Source: Moorena sp. SIOASIH
GTDB taxonomy: Bacteria > Cyanobacteriota > Cyanobacteriia > Cyanobacteriales > Coleofasciculaceae
DNA length: 64,000 nt
Assembly (NCBI RefSeq): GCF_010671925.1
Contig: NZ_JAAHIH010000006.1
Location: forward strand, 850,707-914,706
Direction: 5' to 3'
Shown here: piece after piece, positions 8,643 to 16,506 of the stretch
Numbering within the stretch: the first letter of the stretch is position 1
Layout of the letters: each line of letters begins with the position of its first letter
Program-made: the position numbers and the translations under genes
Notes under the pieces: model-generated
What the model was told of the DNA's origin: nothing
What the model saw: the letters and a program-made list of their open reading frames with translations, nothing else
Databases searched by the model: none

Positions 8643-9926
8643 CTAACGCCCTAAGTTATTAGGAATTCCCTGACAACCACCAGGGATGGTTTTTCTTGAC
8701 TTTTCACCGGACCAAGCACAGCAATAGTAGTGCTGCTTTTCATCCATCCGCTGGACACCGGTGAAGTTAACATTTTCCACTACTGCACCGGTGTAAGCTC
8801 CAGTGCGATAGTCAGGGGGATGGGTACGACTGCGGGGACTGGCAGTTTCTACTGAACCATAGAATAGGCGGACTCCCTTGAGGTCAGCACCAGTGAGGTT
8901 GGCTTCATATAAAACAGTGCGGGATAGATTCGCTTGCACTAAGTCACTGAAGCTGAGATTGGCTCTGACCATATTAGCTTCGCCGAGTTCTGTCCAACGC
9001 AAATCTGTACCACTCAGGTCTGATCCGGCTAACATTACATTCAGGTCAATAACCCTTATACCATAAACTCGGTCTTCTTGGTATCCTCCATACCCATCCA
9101 ACATGGGGCGTCCTAAATGATTATCTCGTCTGAGGGGAGTCAGTAAACGGGCTTGGGACAAAAATCTGAGCACTTTGGCTTTCCCATGGGCATCCACACT
9201 ACTGAGAATTGCAGCGGTTCTTCCTTCGCAAAATGCCCTCTCTTGGGGCCAATCTTCTAGCAATCCCTGATCATCTAAGGCTAGATCTGAAACTCCCTGA
9301 AAGTAAGCATCAATGGTTTGCTGCTGGGTAATCATATTTTGCTGGATGGTCAGGTCTTTGGAAATGACATATTGTCGCCAAGCAATGAATACTGCTAGGA
9401 CGGCAATCAAAATCTGTCCCAAAGCACCCACCCAATCAGCCCATGACCCAAATTCATCCCATTTAATTTTAACCAACCAATTGCTGATGTTTTGGTAAAC
9501 ACCAAGAAAGTTCAGTAAGCCACTTATTCCTGCTACCACTCCGATCGAGGCAATAACTTTGATTCTTTGTTGCGGTGGCAACAAATTAGTAAGCCATTGT
9601 TTGACAACCGGTAAAATCACTGGCAATGAAACCAGCAGCGCTACAATAGCTCCGGATATCCCAATCCAGAGGTTATCAATCACTAGCCCAACAATCATGA
9701 TAGCGATCGCACTGAGAATAATTACGCTTAGGGAGCGATTAGCAGGAGTAACCGATCCAATAGTTGGTTTATTGGGCAGATTTGACAACGGCAGGGTAGA
9801 TAAATGTTGATCCTCTTGAGTTTGGGGAGGAGATGGTGGTGAATTACCATTGGCTGAGTTCTTGGCACTACCGTTGTTACTATGTTCAGGCTGATTGGGT
9901 GGCAGAGGCTCAGGCAAGTTAGTCAT
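8643..9926 (-). CDS. Membrane-anchored pentapeptide-repeat protein
   Basis: This 427-residue protein starts with a Pro/Asn/Ser-rich disordered segment (1-60). Membrane segments follow: about 66-85, 86-105, 122-142 and 163-183. Then comes a soluble region (AYFQGVSDLALDDQGLLEDWPQERAF shown in part) that resembles the cytoplasmic region of other cyanobacterial membrane pentapeptide proteins. Residues about 293-355 contain A(D/N)LxG/ANL pentapeptide repeats, predicted to form a right-handed quadrilateral beta-helix. The C-terminus is Cys/Lys-rich and of no known function. It is probably a scaffold or stress-related protein at the inner membrane. It is monocistronic. Confidence 0.8.
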   Translation of the reverse strand: MTNLPEPLPPNQPEHSNNGSAKNSANGNSPPSPPQTQEDQHLSTLPLSNLPNKPTIGSVTPANRSLSVIILSAIAIMIVGLVIDNLWIGISGAIVALLVSLPVILPVVKQWLTNLLPPQQRIKVIASIGVVAGISGLLNFLGVYQNISNWLVKIKWDEFGSWADWVGALGQILIAVLAVFIAWRQYVISKDLTIQQNMITQQQTIDAYFQGVSDLALDDQGLLEDWPQERAFCEGRTAAILSSVDAHGKAKVLRFLSQARLLTPLRRDNHLGRPMLDGYGGYQEDRVYGIRVIDLNVMLAGSDLSGTDLRWTELGEANMVRANLSFSDLVQANLSRTVLYEANLTGADLKGVRLFYGSVETASPRSRTHPPDYRTGAYTGAVVENVNFTGVQRMDEKQHYYCCAWSGEKSRKTIPGGCQGIPNNLGR

Positions 9927-10482
9927 GGCATTCCCATCAAAATAAGCTCAAGGTCAAGCAACATTACAAAATAATACAGCTCTTGGACACTCTGATCGTT
10001 TTTTAGCTGGCTCGCGAGAAGCCCCGCGCTATAATCTCGCTCTTTAGCGTCGGGATGATAGCCCGACAAGGTCGCTCTGCTCAATTGTCAATTTGGAACT
10101 TTAATTTTTGACCAGCGTCTATAATTAACATAGTAGGTCAAGTCAAATTAAGAGCTAACCGCCACCTACGTTATCGAACCTTAACAACCACCGAATATGG
10201 GGTTCCACTCAGAAAAAGCAATTTAAGCTGTCTGTGGGTGGGTAAAATTCCAGCAGTACTTTGGAGACAGAACTCATTGTATTGTTCCGGCGCGGAGGGG
10301 CATCCCGTGTCGTTAATAAAGTAACCCGTGTATCCGTTCGCGCAGCGTCGGCGAAAGCCGATACCAGTGGGTGGAGTTGGTAAGAAGCCCGCGTTGTCCC
10401 GTTAGGGCAACCTCGGGAGTATGTCACCTGATTTGCACCTCAACAGATTAGCAAATTTTAAAGTGAAATCCGGTAGACTTGA

Positions 10483-10895
10483 CCAAAAATTTTGGGTTTC
10501 AAGCCCCGTCCTTCGTTCGACGGCTTTTAAGTAGAGTGTGATAGAATAAACCTGTAGCCTAGTACAGGCAGGATTCGTCGGTACTGCCAAATTAAAACAA
10601 CGACGTAAAGCGATACTAGTACACGAGGAGCGAAAAACCTCGCCAAAACGCATGGATCCTAAAGGATGCCGAAAACCAGTAAAGTAACAATTCAAAACTA
10701 AACGTACCGTGTGCCCCACGGGAACGGGGGAAACCCAACGCTTAGGGAGATAAGCCCACTGGGGTTAGTTAAGTTAAGCTCGATATGCGCGTTTTTAAGC
10801 GGATATTTGGCTTAAATATTGCCTTTCAGGATAACTAATTTTAAGGCTTGTCGTAGAACTAAGAATCCCCGTCCTTCTAGGGCGGGGAGTGTCAA
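10483..10895 (+). mobile_element. tnpB-less IS200/IS605-like derivative
   Basis: The left end CCAAAAATTTTGGG then AGCCCCGTCCTTCG matches, in sequence, the end of the tnpB element at 53.4-55.0 kb (its minus-strand left end near 54964). The right end is a hairpin CCCCGTCCTTCTAGGGCGGGG followed by AGTGTCAA (shown in parts), the same as the right ends at 16338, 53425 and 55400. No tnpB reading frame remains between them; several short hairpins do. It is either a deletion derivative or a non-autonomous element mobilised in trans. Confidence 0.5.
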
Positions 10896-11096
10896 TTGTG
10901 TTATTTGTTTTTAAAGCCAAGCGGGAGCCATAATAACCCGTAATTATATAGCGTTTCTCATAGTTATAGCGCTACGCGCAAGGGCTTTAGGCATGCATGC
11001 AAAAGGCAAAGGTGCGCTTACAGTCGTCGAATTATAGCAGTCGCCAGGGCAGTTAGGACATGACAAAAGTATCAAACCTAAGTAAGCGCAATAGTT

Positions 11097-11140
11097 TGAC
11101 TTCTGACTTCTGACTTCTGACTTCTGACTTCTGACTTCTG
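11097..11140. repeat. ACTTCTG tandem heptamer
   Basis: About six consecutive copies of GACTTCT lie in an intergenic region. Confidence 0.9.
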
Positions 11141-11222
11141 CTATAAATTCGCCACGGGTCGCACCTAAAAGTTGACTAAAAGAGCGCACCTTTTTCAGCT
11201 TGTATCAAGGTCAAACACCTTA

Positions 11223-11398
11223 ATGGGTAGTGCTATATCTCAGTTCCCAAAAGCTCACTGTATTGCTACTCCCGACTCCCGACTCCCGATTCCCGATTCC
11301 CTAATCCCGACTCCCGATTCCCGATTCCCTAATCCCGACTCCCGACTCCCTCAAACCCATAACTTTGTACCTCACCCGATTCAGAAGTGCTATACCAC
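11223..11398. repeat. TATAGC/GAGGTAC element with internal CCCGATT tandem (copy)
   Basis: A GCTATATCTCAG end and a TTTGTACCTCACCCG...GCTATAC end flank about ten copies of CCCGACT/CCCGATT heptamers. The same end sequences with different internal heptamers occur at about 13310-13415, 14330-14465, 19268-19431 and 40843-41041. This copy overlaps the last 10 or so codons of the gene at 11329. Confidence 0.55.
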
Positions 11399-13323
11399 AG
11401 ATGAGCATTCCAGTTTGTATTGAAAGGATTAGGCATCCGTTCCTGAATCCTAGTCGATTGTACTTGTAGTAACTGTTGCTGAGATTGGGTAAGAGGCACG
11501 ACAGTCCATTCTTTGTTTTCCCTCAAGGTCTGTGCTAGGTCTTTTGAGTAAGGGAGCACCGCTGCAGTGACCTTATGGCCTAGCACCATATCGAGCAGCT
11601 GGTTGTGATCACAGATGACGGGAATCACAATTTGATCAAATCTTGGTGTGCCTTGCCAATAGTCTGGAAAAGCACTCAACTCGATTCCACTAGAACCGAA
11701 GGTCTCAACTTGGAATGGTCCAGTCCCAATCGGCTTTATCCCAAAGCCTTCTGTACCATAACCATGGCGCGGTACAATTCCCACGGTTAAAAGTTGGGGA
11801 TGAATAGGAGGTTTAGCTACAGACTCAATTGAATCAATTTCCCTGAGGCGATGGGATTGAGAGGGTAACCTTTGGGGGGCAGACTGTAATGTAAACGCAA
11901 TGGTTTTTTGATCTACCACTTTGATATCCCTGATGCTTGTCAAAACCAGTTTGCGCCAGGGTGAGTCAATTTTCTGTAGTACCTGATAAGTGAACTCAAC
12001 ATCAGCAACGGTTAGAGGGGTGCCATCGTGGAAACGTAGGTTGTCATGAAGCTGGAAATAAAGGATTTTAGTGATTTTGTCTACATTTTCTAGCTTCCAC
12101 TTCACCGCAAGATCGGGAACCAGTAACCCACCTAAGCAATTAAAACGACATAAACCCCGAAAAACCAGACTCAATACATCCGCTGGTCCTAGGTTTGGGT
12201 TGAGCAAAGGGTCAAGGGTCTTAATCGGACGAAAATCAGCAATGGTAAGCTCTTGGCGCGATTTAACCCAAATCTTTTTGGTAAATGTGCTGTTGTTTGG
12301 GTTGATATCGGGGAGTTGTTGTTGTGGATCAGCAGTGAAGCGGATGATATGGAAGCCAGCCTTGAACCTAAGTTGATGACGAATGCTGCTGTCTTGCGAT
12401 CGCTGATTCGGTTTTAAGGTGCCATGGGGACTAAGGTCAGATAGATTGTTGATAGTCCACTCAACTTGGAAAGAACCGGAAGGGCTACTTCCGTGATTAA
12501 TCAGAACTGCTTCTAATGTAATTAAATCCCCTGCTACTGGTAATGGAGGATTTAGGGTAATGTCACGCACCAATAAATCAATAGTAGTGGCTTCCCAAGG
12601 AATAGTATTGGTAGTTTGACCGTCAATCACAGCAAACAGTACACCAAAACCCCTGACTTGGGGCATAATCACACTCAGGCGGGACTCACTCCAAGTGATG
12701 ATTTGGGCTGGCTGACCCTGAAACAAAACTAGAGCATCGGGTGAAGCCACAGAACCCAAATTACCCCCTTCAATCACCACACTACTCCCCGGTGGGGATT
12801 TAGCTGGTTTCACTTCAGTCAAAAATGGGAGTTGTCGCCACATCCGAATCCTTGGGTCGGGAATATCAGTTTTGCGGCTAACTTCGGCGATCATTGCTGG
12901 GGTTTGGGTGTAGCGCTCTAGGTCATCAACCGAGTAAATTGCGATCGCATTTAGTTGTTTGATCTCCTTCTCTGTAATATCTGGTAACGTAGCCAGAGGA
13001 CGGTTATCTACTGGTTGATCTAGAGCCTTACGTACCCCATGCAACTGACTCTGTAGTACCTGGGTAAAATCCAATTTGAGAACAGTAGCACCATTTTCCT
13101 TGGGATCAACCACCGTCCGAAACCAAATTTCCCCATCTCGACCACGGCGCACTGTTACTTCCAAATCCAGGTTTAGCTGTTTGATAGCCAAAGACTTACC
13201 ACGAGCATAGGATTTAAGGGAGAGAGTATCTTCCGCATGGTCAATTTCCGATGCGATCGCATCCACCAATTCTGCCAACTGCCATTCTTGGTTATCCTCT
13301 GTTAGTGACTCATCAGTACTCAT
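11329..13323 (-). CDS. Peptide/nickel-type substrate-binding protein with IPT/TIG and CARDB-like domains
   Basis: From ATG 13323 the protein has 664 residues. An N-terminal region (1-150) resembles a small conserved cyanobacterial domain (QLAELVDAIASEID...). Then come a possible HhH-like stretch (ITEKEIKQLNAIAIYSVDDLERY), an IPT/TIG fold (VKPAKSPPGSSVVIEGGNLG), a CARDB-like Ig domain (ADFRPIKT preceded by LINHGSSPSGSFQVEWTIN), and a C-terminal SBP_bac_5 domain with LRFHDGTPLTVADVEFTYQ and PIGTGPFQV. SBP_bac_5 proteins normally bind peptides for ABC uptake, but there is no signal peptide, so an uptake role is doubtful. The start 18 codons upstream is rejected because it lies in a repeat. The last 10 or so codons are read from heptamer repeats. 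Confidence 0.65.
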   Translation of the reverse strand: MSTDESLTEDNQEWQLAELVDAIASEIDHAEDTLSLKSYARGKSLAIKQLNLDLEVTVRRGRDGEIWFRTVVDPKENGATVLKLDFTQVLQSQLHGVRKALDQPVDNRPLATLPDITEKEIKQLNAIAIYSVDDLERYTQTPAMIAEVSRKTDIPDPRIRMWRQLPFLTEVKPAKSPPGSSVVIEGGNLGSVASPDALVLFQGQPAQIITWSESRLSVIMPQVRGFGVLFAVIDGQTTNTIPWEATTIDLLVRDITLNPPLPVAGDLITLEAVLINHGSSPSGSFQVEWTINNLSDLSPHGTLKPNQRSQDSSIRHQLRFKAGFHIIRFTADPQQQLPDINPNNSTFTKKIWVKSRQELTIADFRPIKTLDPLLNPNLGPADVLSLVFRGLCRFNCLGGLLVPDLAVKWKLENVDKITKILYFQLHDNLRFHDGTPLTVADVEFTYQVLQKIDSPWRKLVLTSIRDIKVVDQKTIAFTLQSAPQRLPSQSHRLREIDSIESVAKPPIHPQLLTVGIVPRHGYGTEGFGIKPIGTGPFQVETFGSSGIELSAFPDYWQGTPRFDQIVIPVICDHNQLLDMVLGHKVTAAVLPYSKDLAQTLRENKEWTVVPLTQSQQQLLQVQSTRIQERMPNPFNTNWNAHLWYSTSESGEVQSYGFEGVGSRD

Positions 13324-13445
13324 CGATCCGAAGTTCCCTCTTCTGACTTCCCTACTCGCTAGTTCCATTAACCCCAAGGGCGGGGTACCTCACCCAATTG
13401 AGAACTGCTATACATGCCATAGTTTACCCTTTACCTTTTGTCTTC

Positions 13446-13604
13446 ATACCAAGTTGCGGTCAAACGTACAACTTTCTCTTCCGCCTATCTCCCTATCTCC
13501 CTATCTCCCTATCTCCCTATCTCCCCATCTCCCTATCTCCCTATCTCCCTATCTCCCTATCTCCCTATCCAACCAATCTACTCTCTTTGAATGCAACTCG
13601 GTAT
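13446..13604. repeat. ATACCRAGTTGC inverted-end element, copy 1
   Basis: Ends ATACCAAGTTGCGGTCAA and GAATGCAACTCGGTAT (inverted ATACCGAGTTGCATTC) flank a run of TATCTCCC tandem repeats. A second copy, in the opposite orientation, is at 61746-61872 and differs mainly in the number of tandem units. It supplies the last 19 or so codons of the gene at 13549-13869. Confidence 0.75.
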
Positions 13605-13869
13605 CAGTAGTGATAGTGATTCGGATACGACCATTACTACCAACTGGCCCTGTTTCACGAGCTGATGGCATTGTAACTATCACTCTAGTTGACTTTTCTG
13701 GTAAAGACTGGGGGTCAGTTTGCAGGCGTAGATGGGCAGGAATCTCAATATCCACATCACTGACCTGTAACTTCAATGGTTCAGCACCCCGATCACTTGT
13801 TTCTTCCAATGTGTCAGTGATCTCTCGGAAAATCAATGTGATTAAATCTCCTAGTGTGATGTCAGCCAT
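13549..13869 (-). CDS. Small conserved protein of unknown function with repeat-derived C-terminus
   Basis: From ATG 13869 it encodes 106 residues: MADITLGDLITLIFREITDT then acidic and beta-rich segments (VDIEIPAHLRL, TRVIVTMPS, RIRITITT). The beginning resembles small proteins found beside trypsin-like or peptidase-associated systems, but I do not recognise a family. It lies upstream of the substrate-binding-type gene on the same strand, about 225 bp away, so they may be linked. The final TELHSKRVDWLDREIGR is translated from the inverted-end element and is not part of the original protein; the same residues appear in an ORF at 61.7 kb. A longer start at 13959 is less likely. Confidence 0.55.
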   Translation of the reverse strand: MADITLGDLITLIFREITDTLEETSDRGAEPLKLQVSDVDIEIPAHLRLQTDPQSLPEKSTRVIVTMPSARETGPVGSNGRIRITITTDTELHSKRVDWLDREIGR

Positions 13870-14694
13870 CAGCAAATCTTGGTGATTAGTAATTGAATTA
13901 TAATCTTTCTTTATGCTTTGCGCTCTTCTAGAGTCTAGAAACAGAGACTCTAGACACAAACCCAGCCTTAACCAGGCTATACTGTTTCAGTAACATTTAG
14001 TCCAGGGATTTTTTTTATCAACAGTAAAAAAATAATTTCAATACTGCTATAGCATTTTTACTTTAGATGTAAACATAGGATTGATAGAAAAAGCGATGCA
14101 GCGCCTTAATACGGGGGTTTCCGCCACTCGCGCTTTGCCTCAATACTTTGGATCAGGGAACTTCGGATCACGGAACAGTGTCAAGATATCCCACGAGTTT
14201 TTGGTGTTCTGATCAAGCGATGCAGCGAGTCCAAAGGGTATTTCCCCAACTCGCGCTTTGCCTCAAGACACAGGATTGGTTTTCATTATCTATTTAGAAA
14301 TGCTATATCTAATTCTTGATATATAGCGCTACTCATATTAATGAGGTACACAGGATGTTTTCTGAGTTCCCTCTTCTGAGTTCCCTATTCCCTATTCCCT
14401 ATTCCCTATTCCCTATTTCCTAAAATCAAAAACTTATCTACCTCACCTATTTTACTAAATGCTATAATTCAGCATAATTGTGCCACTAATAATGAGTATG
14501 ATGAACTTTTCACTACCAGAAATGGTGTAAGGGAAAAAACTTGTCAGATCAGCTAAAACCATAACATAGATCTCGCCCTTTGCTCAGAAGCAAGCGCTAC
14601 TTAGGACTCCCGCCCTTAGTAACGCGATCGCAAGTTGTGGTAATTCATCTAAAAAATTTCCGGAAGGATTGGGGATAACTGGGTATGGTGTTAG
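13870..14694. other. Intergenic repeat region
   Basis: It contains GCGATGCAGCGCC...CTCGCGCTTTGCCTCAA (14095-14145) and a related unit (14218-14272), a TATAGC/GAGGTAC element with a TTCCCTA tandem (about 14330-14465), and an unremarkable AT-rich stretch. A short inverted repeat GAGTCTAGAAACAGAGACTCTAG (13930-13952, shown in parts) lies just upstream of the small gene. No gene is seen. Confidence 0.5.
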
Positions 14695-14758
14695 ATATAA
14701 GGGTGCCTATCAAAAAATCCGGGAACGTGAGAACCCTGCGTCTTTAGACCGGGTCAGA

Positions 14759-14882
14759 AGTTACCCCAGCGAGCAATCCCTCGCTGGGGCAGCCTTTATG
14801 GTTGGTCGGTTATGGGTAAAGGGTTAAAACTTTATGATTAAGGCTGCCTTATTCTAAGGTTTCGTCTCCGGGATGAAACGGA
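14759..14882 (+). other. Conserved fold-back leader upstream of tnpB, copy 1
   Basis: AAGTTACC is followed by a CCCCAGCGAG/CTCGCTGGGG stem. Next comes GGCAGCCTTTATGGTTGGTC, then TTAAGGCTGCCTTA closing a long-range stem, then TAAGGTTTCGTCTCCGGGATG. The order and much of the sequence recur at 46440-46540 and, more distantly, at 54822-54935. The conserved pairing suggests a structured RNA or single-strand DNA hairpin. Confidence 0.5.
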
Positions 14883-14950
14883 CGCGACGGGGTTTACCCC
14901 GCCGTATCCATTCAATTAAGCTATAATAGGAGCAAGGAGGTGATAGTAAA

Positions 14951-16324
14951 ATGTATAGAACAATCCCAGTTAAGGCGACATTTACAGATGAAGAAAATGC
15001 TTTCTGGGTGTTTCAATGCGAGCAGGCCAATAGCTTGTTTAATTGCGCCATTTATTACGCAAAACAGAAGCATTATCAGTGGCTACAAGATCAGGAGGCT
15101 TACACTACTTTCTGGCGCGAAGATGAGCTTAAATGCGGCTGGAAAACTTACAAATGCTCAACTAGATATCCAGAGCTAGATAAGGCTTTAAAGCTCAGTC
15201 CCCATTACAAGGGAATGGCGGCTCAATCCGCCCAACAAACCTTAAAGACTGTAGGGGAAGCGATCGCTAGCTACAATCAGCTAGTCGGACTTTACTACAA
15301 AGGAAGTGTAGATAGACCCAAGTTTCCTAGATACAGGAAGAAAGGTGGTCTAGCAGCTGTCACTTTTCCGAGACAAGCCCTAACCTACAAGGAAGGTTTG
15401 TTCTATCCGTCCGTAAGCAAAGAAAGCAAGCCAGAATTACTAACCAAGATATACCTTGAACTTCCTGAGTTTATCGATCCAGATTGGGTAAAAGAAGTAA
15501 CAATTCGCCCTTGCTACGGGCAGCTATGGATTGATTGGGTCATTGATGACGGAAAGCAGTCAGTAGAAGAGAATCCCAATCTTGATTACTCTCAAGCCTT
15601 AGGGATAGACCACGGTGGCGACAACTGGCTTACATGTGTTTCAACCTTGGGAAAAAGTTTCATCATTGATGGTCGAAAACTGAAATCGATGAACCAGGGC
15701 TATTGCCGGTTGGTTGCGAAATACAAAGAAGACAAACCTGATTTTTATTGGGATAGTAATCTTGACCGGATCCAGCTGAAGCGCAACAACCAGATGCGAG
15801 ATGCGATCAACAAAACTGCTAGATTTATAATCAACCGCTGTCTTAGCGATCACATTGGGAATCTAGTTATCGGCTGGAATGAAGGTCAGAAAAACAAGGC
15901 GAATATGGGTAAGCGTGGCAATCAAAAGTTTGTCGCGATACCAACCAAAAGGTTGATAGAAAGGCTGAAACAGCTTTGCCTTGAATATGGGATTAACTTA
16001 ATAGTCACAGAAGAATCTTATACAAGTAAAGCGTCTTTCTTGGATGGTGATTCCTTACCGAAATATGGTGAAAAACCCAAAGGATGGAAGCCCTCAGGTA
16101 AAAGAGTCAGACGAGGTCTTTACGAGGTTCCTAACGGAAAGCTGATTAACGCTGATTGTAATGGCGCAGCAAACATTATCAAAAAAGTAACCACACAGCT
16201 AATCGACCTAGCCAAGGTGGGTAGGGGAGTTTTGACACTCCCACATCGATACGATCTTTTTAGCTCTCTTAAAAAATCATATCGAATGAGAAGTGAAACC
16301 GCACGGGTTTACCCTGCGGTGTAA
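14951..16324 (+). CDS. tnpB: TnpB-family protein without the zinc finger, rearranged RuvC site
   Basis: This 457-residue protein is a relative of TnpB, the RNA-guided nuclease of IS200/IS605 elements. RuvC-I is ALGIDHGGDNWLTCVS, with the catalytic Asp. At the RuvC-II strand, LVIGWNEGQK has Gly where classical TnpB has the catalytic Glu (VVxEDL). A Glu pair occurs later in VTEESYTSKASFLDGD, where classical TnpB has the CxxC zinc ribbon. RuvC-III is LINADCNGAANI. The RBS is AAGGAGGTGATA, eight bases before ATG. It appears intact and could be expressed. Confidence 0.8.
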   Translation: MYRTIPVKATFTDEENAFWVFQCEQANSLFNCAIYYAKQKHYQWLQDQEAYTTFWREDELKCGWKTYKCSTRYPELDKALKLSPHYKGMAAQSAQQTLKTVGEAIASYNQLVGLYYKGSVDRPKFPRYRKKGGLAAVTFPRQALTYKEGLFYPSVSKESKPELLTKIYLELPEFIDPDWVKEVTIRPCYGQLWIDWVIDDGKQSVEENPNLDYSQALGIDHGGDNWLTCVSTLGKSFIIDGRKLKSMNQGYCRLVAKYKEDKPDFYWDSNLDRIQLKRNNQMRDAINKTARFIINRCLSDHIGNLVIGWNEGQKNKANMGKRGNQKFVAIPTKRLIERLKQLCLEYGINLIVTEESYTSKASFLDGDSLPKYGEKPKGWKPSGKRVRRGLYEVPNGKLINADCNGAANIIKKVTTQLIDLAKVGRGVLTLPHRYDLFSSLKKSYRMRSETARVYPAV

Positions 16325-16337
16325 CAACCTCATAGAA

Positions 16338-16367
16338 TCCCCCGTGTTTTAACCGGGGGAGATGTCA
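16338..16367 (+). other. Right-end hairpin of the tnpB element
   Basis: CCCCCG...CGGGGG stem with GATGTCAAAG after it. In this family such an end serves as transposition substrate and as the 3' end of the guide RNA. Confidence 0.6.
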
Positions 16368-16506
16368 AAGCATCCGTGTAGACAAATATATTCAGACCCT
16401 AATACCTGTGGACTGGATAGTGCCGACACGACTAGGATCAAGCAGAAGGAACCATGAAGCTGCCCTATTGTTGGCGTTTTTTTGTATTTTGGGATCGAAT
16501 TGCATC

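Larger units (their letters stand above)
9927..11328. other. Intergenic region with IS-derived and repeat sequences, no intact gene
   Basis: From left to right it holds a GC-rich fragment (10010-10080), the right-end-like hairpin and ATGTCAC of a tnpB element (about 10385-10427), a tnpB-less IS200/IS605-like unit (10483-10895), a TATAGCGTTTCTCATAG end (10948), an ACTTCTG tandem (11097-11140), a partial AGGTGCG palindrome (about 11146-11166) and a CCCGATT-type tandem (11268-11350). ORFs of up to 105 codons exist but have no recognisable protein character. Confidence 0.55.
14695..16367 (+). mobile_element. IS200/IS605-type (IS1341-like) element carrying a tnpB only
   Basis: The tnpB gene at 14951 is preceded by a conserved fold-back leader (14759-14882) and followed by a hairpin, CCCCCGTGTTTTAACCGGGGG (split), and GATGTCAA, typical of the right ends of these elements. 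No tnpA is present, so transposition would need a TnpA in trans. The left boundary is approximate because these elements make no target duplication. Confidence 0.65.

Noticed and set aside
10209..10719. Two minus-strand ORFs of 72 and 105 codons
   Set aside because: They lie across element ends and hairpins and have no protein-family features.
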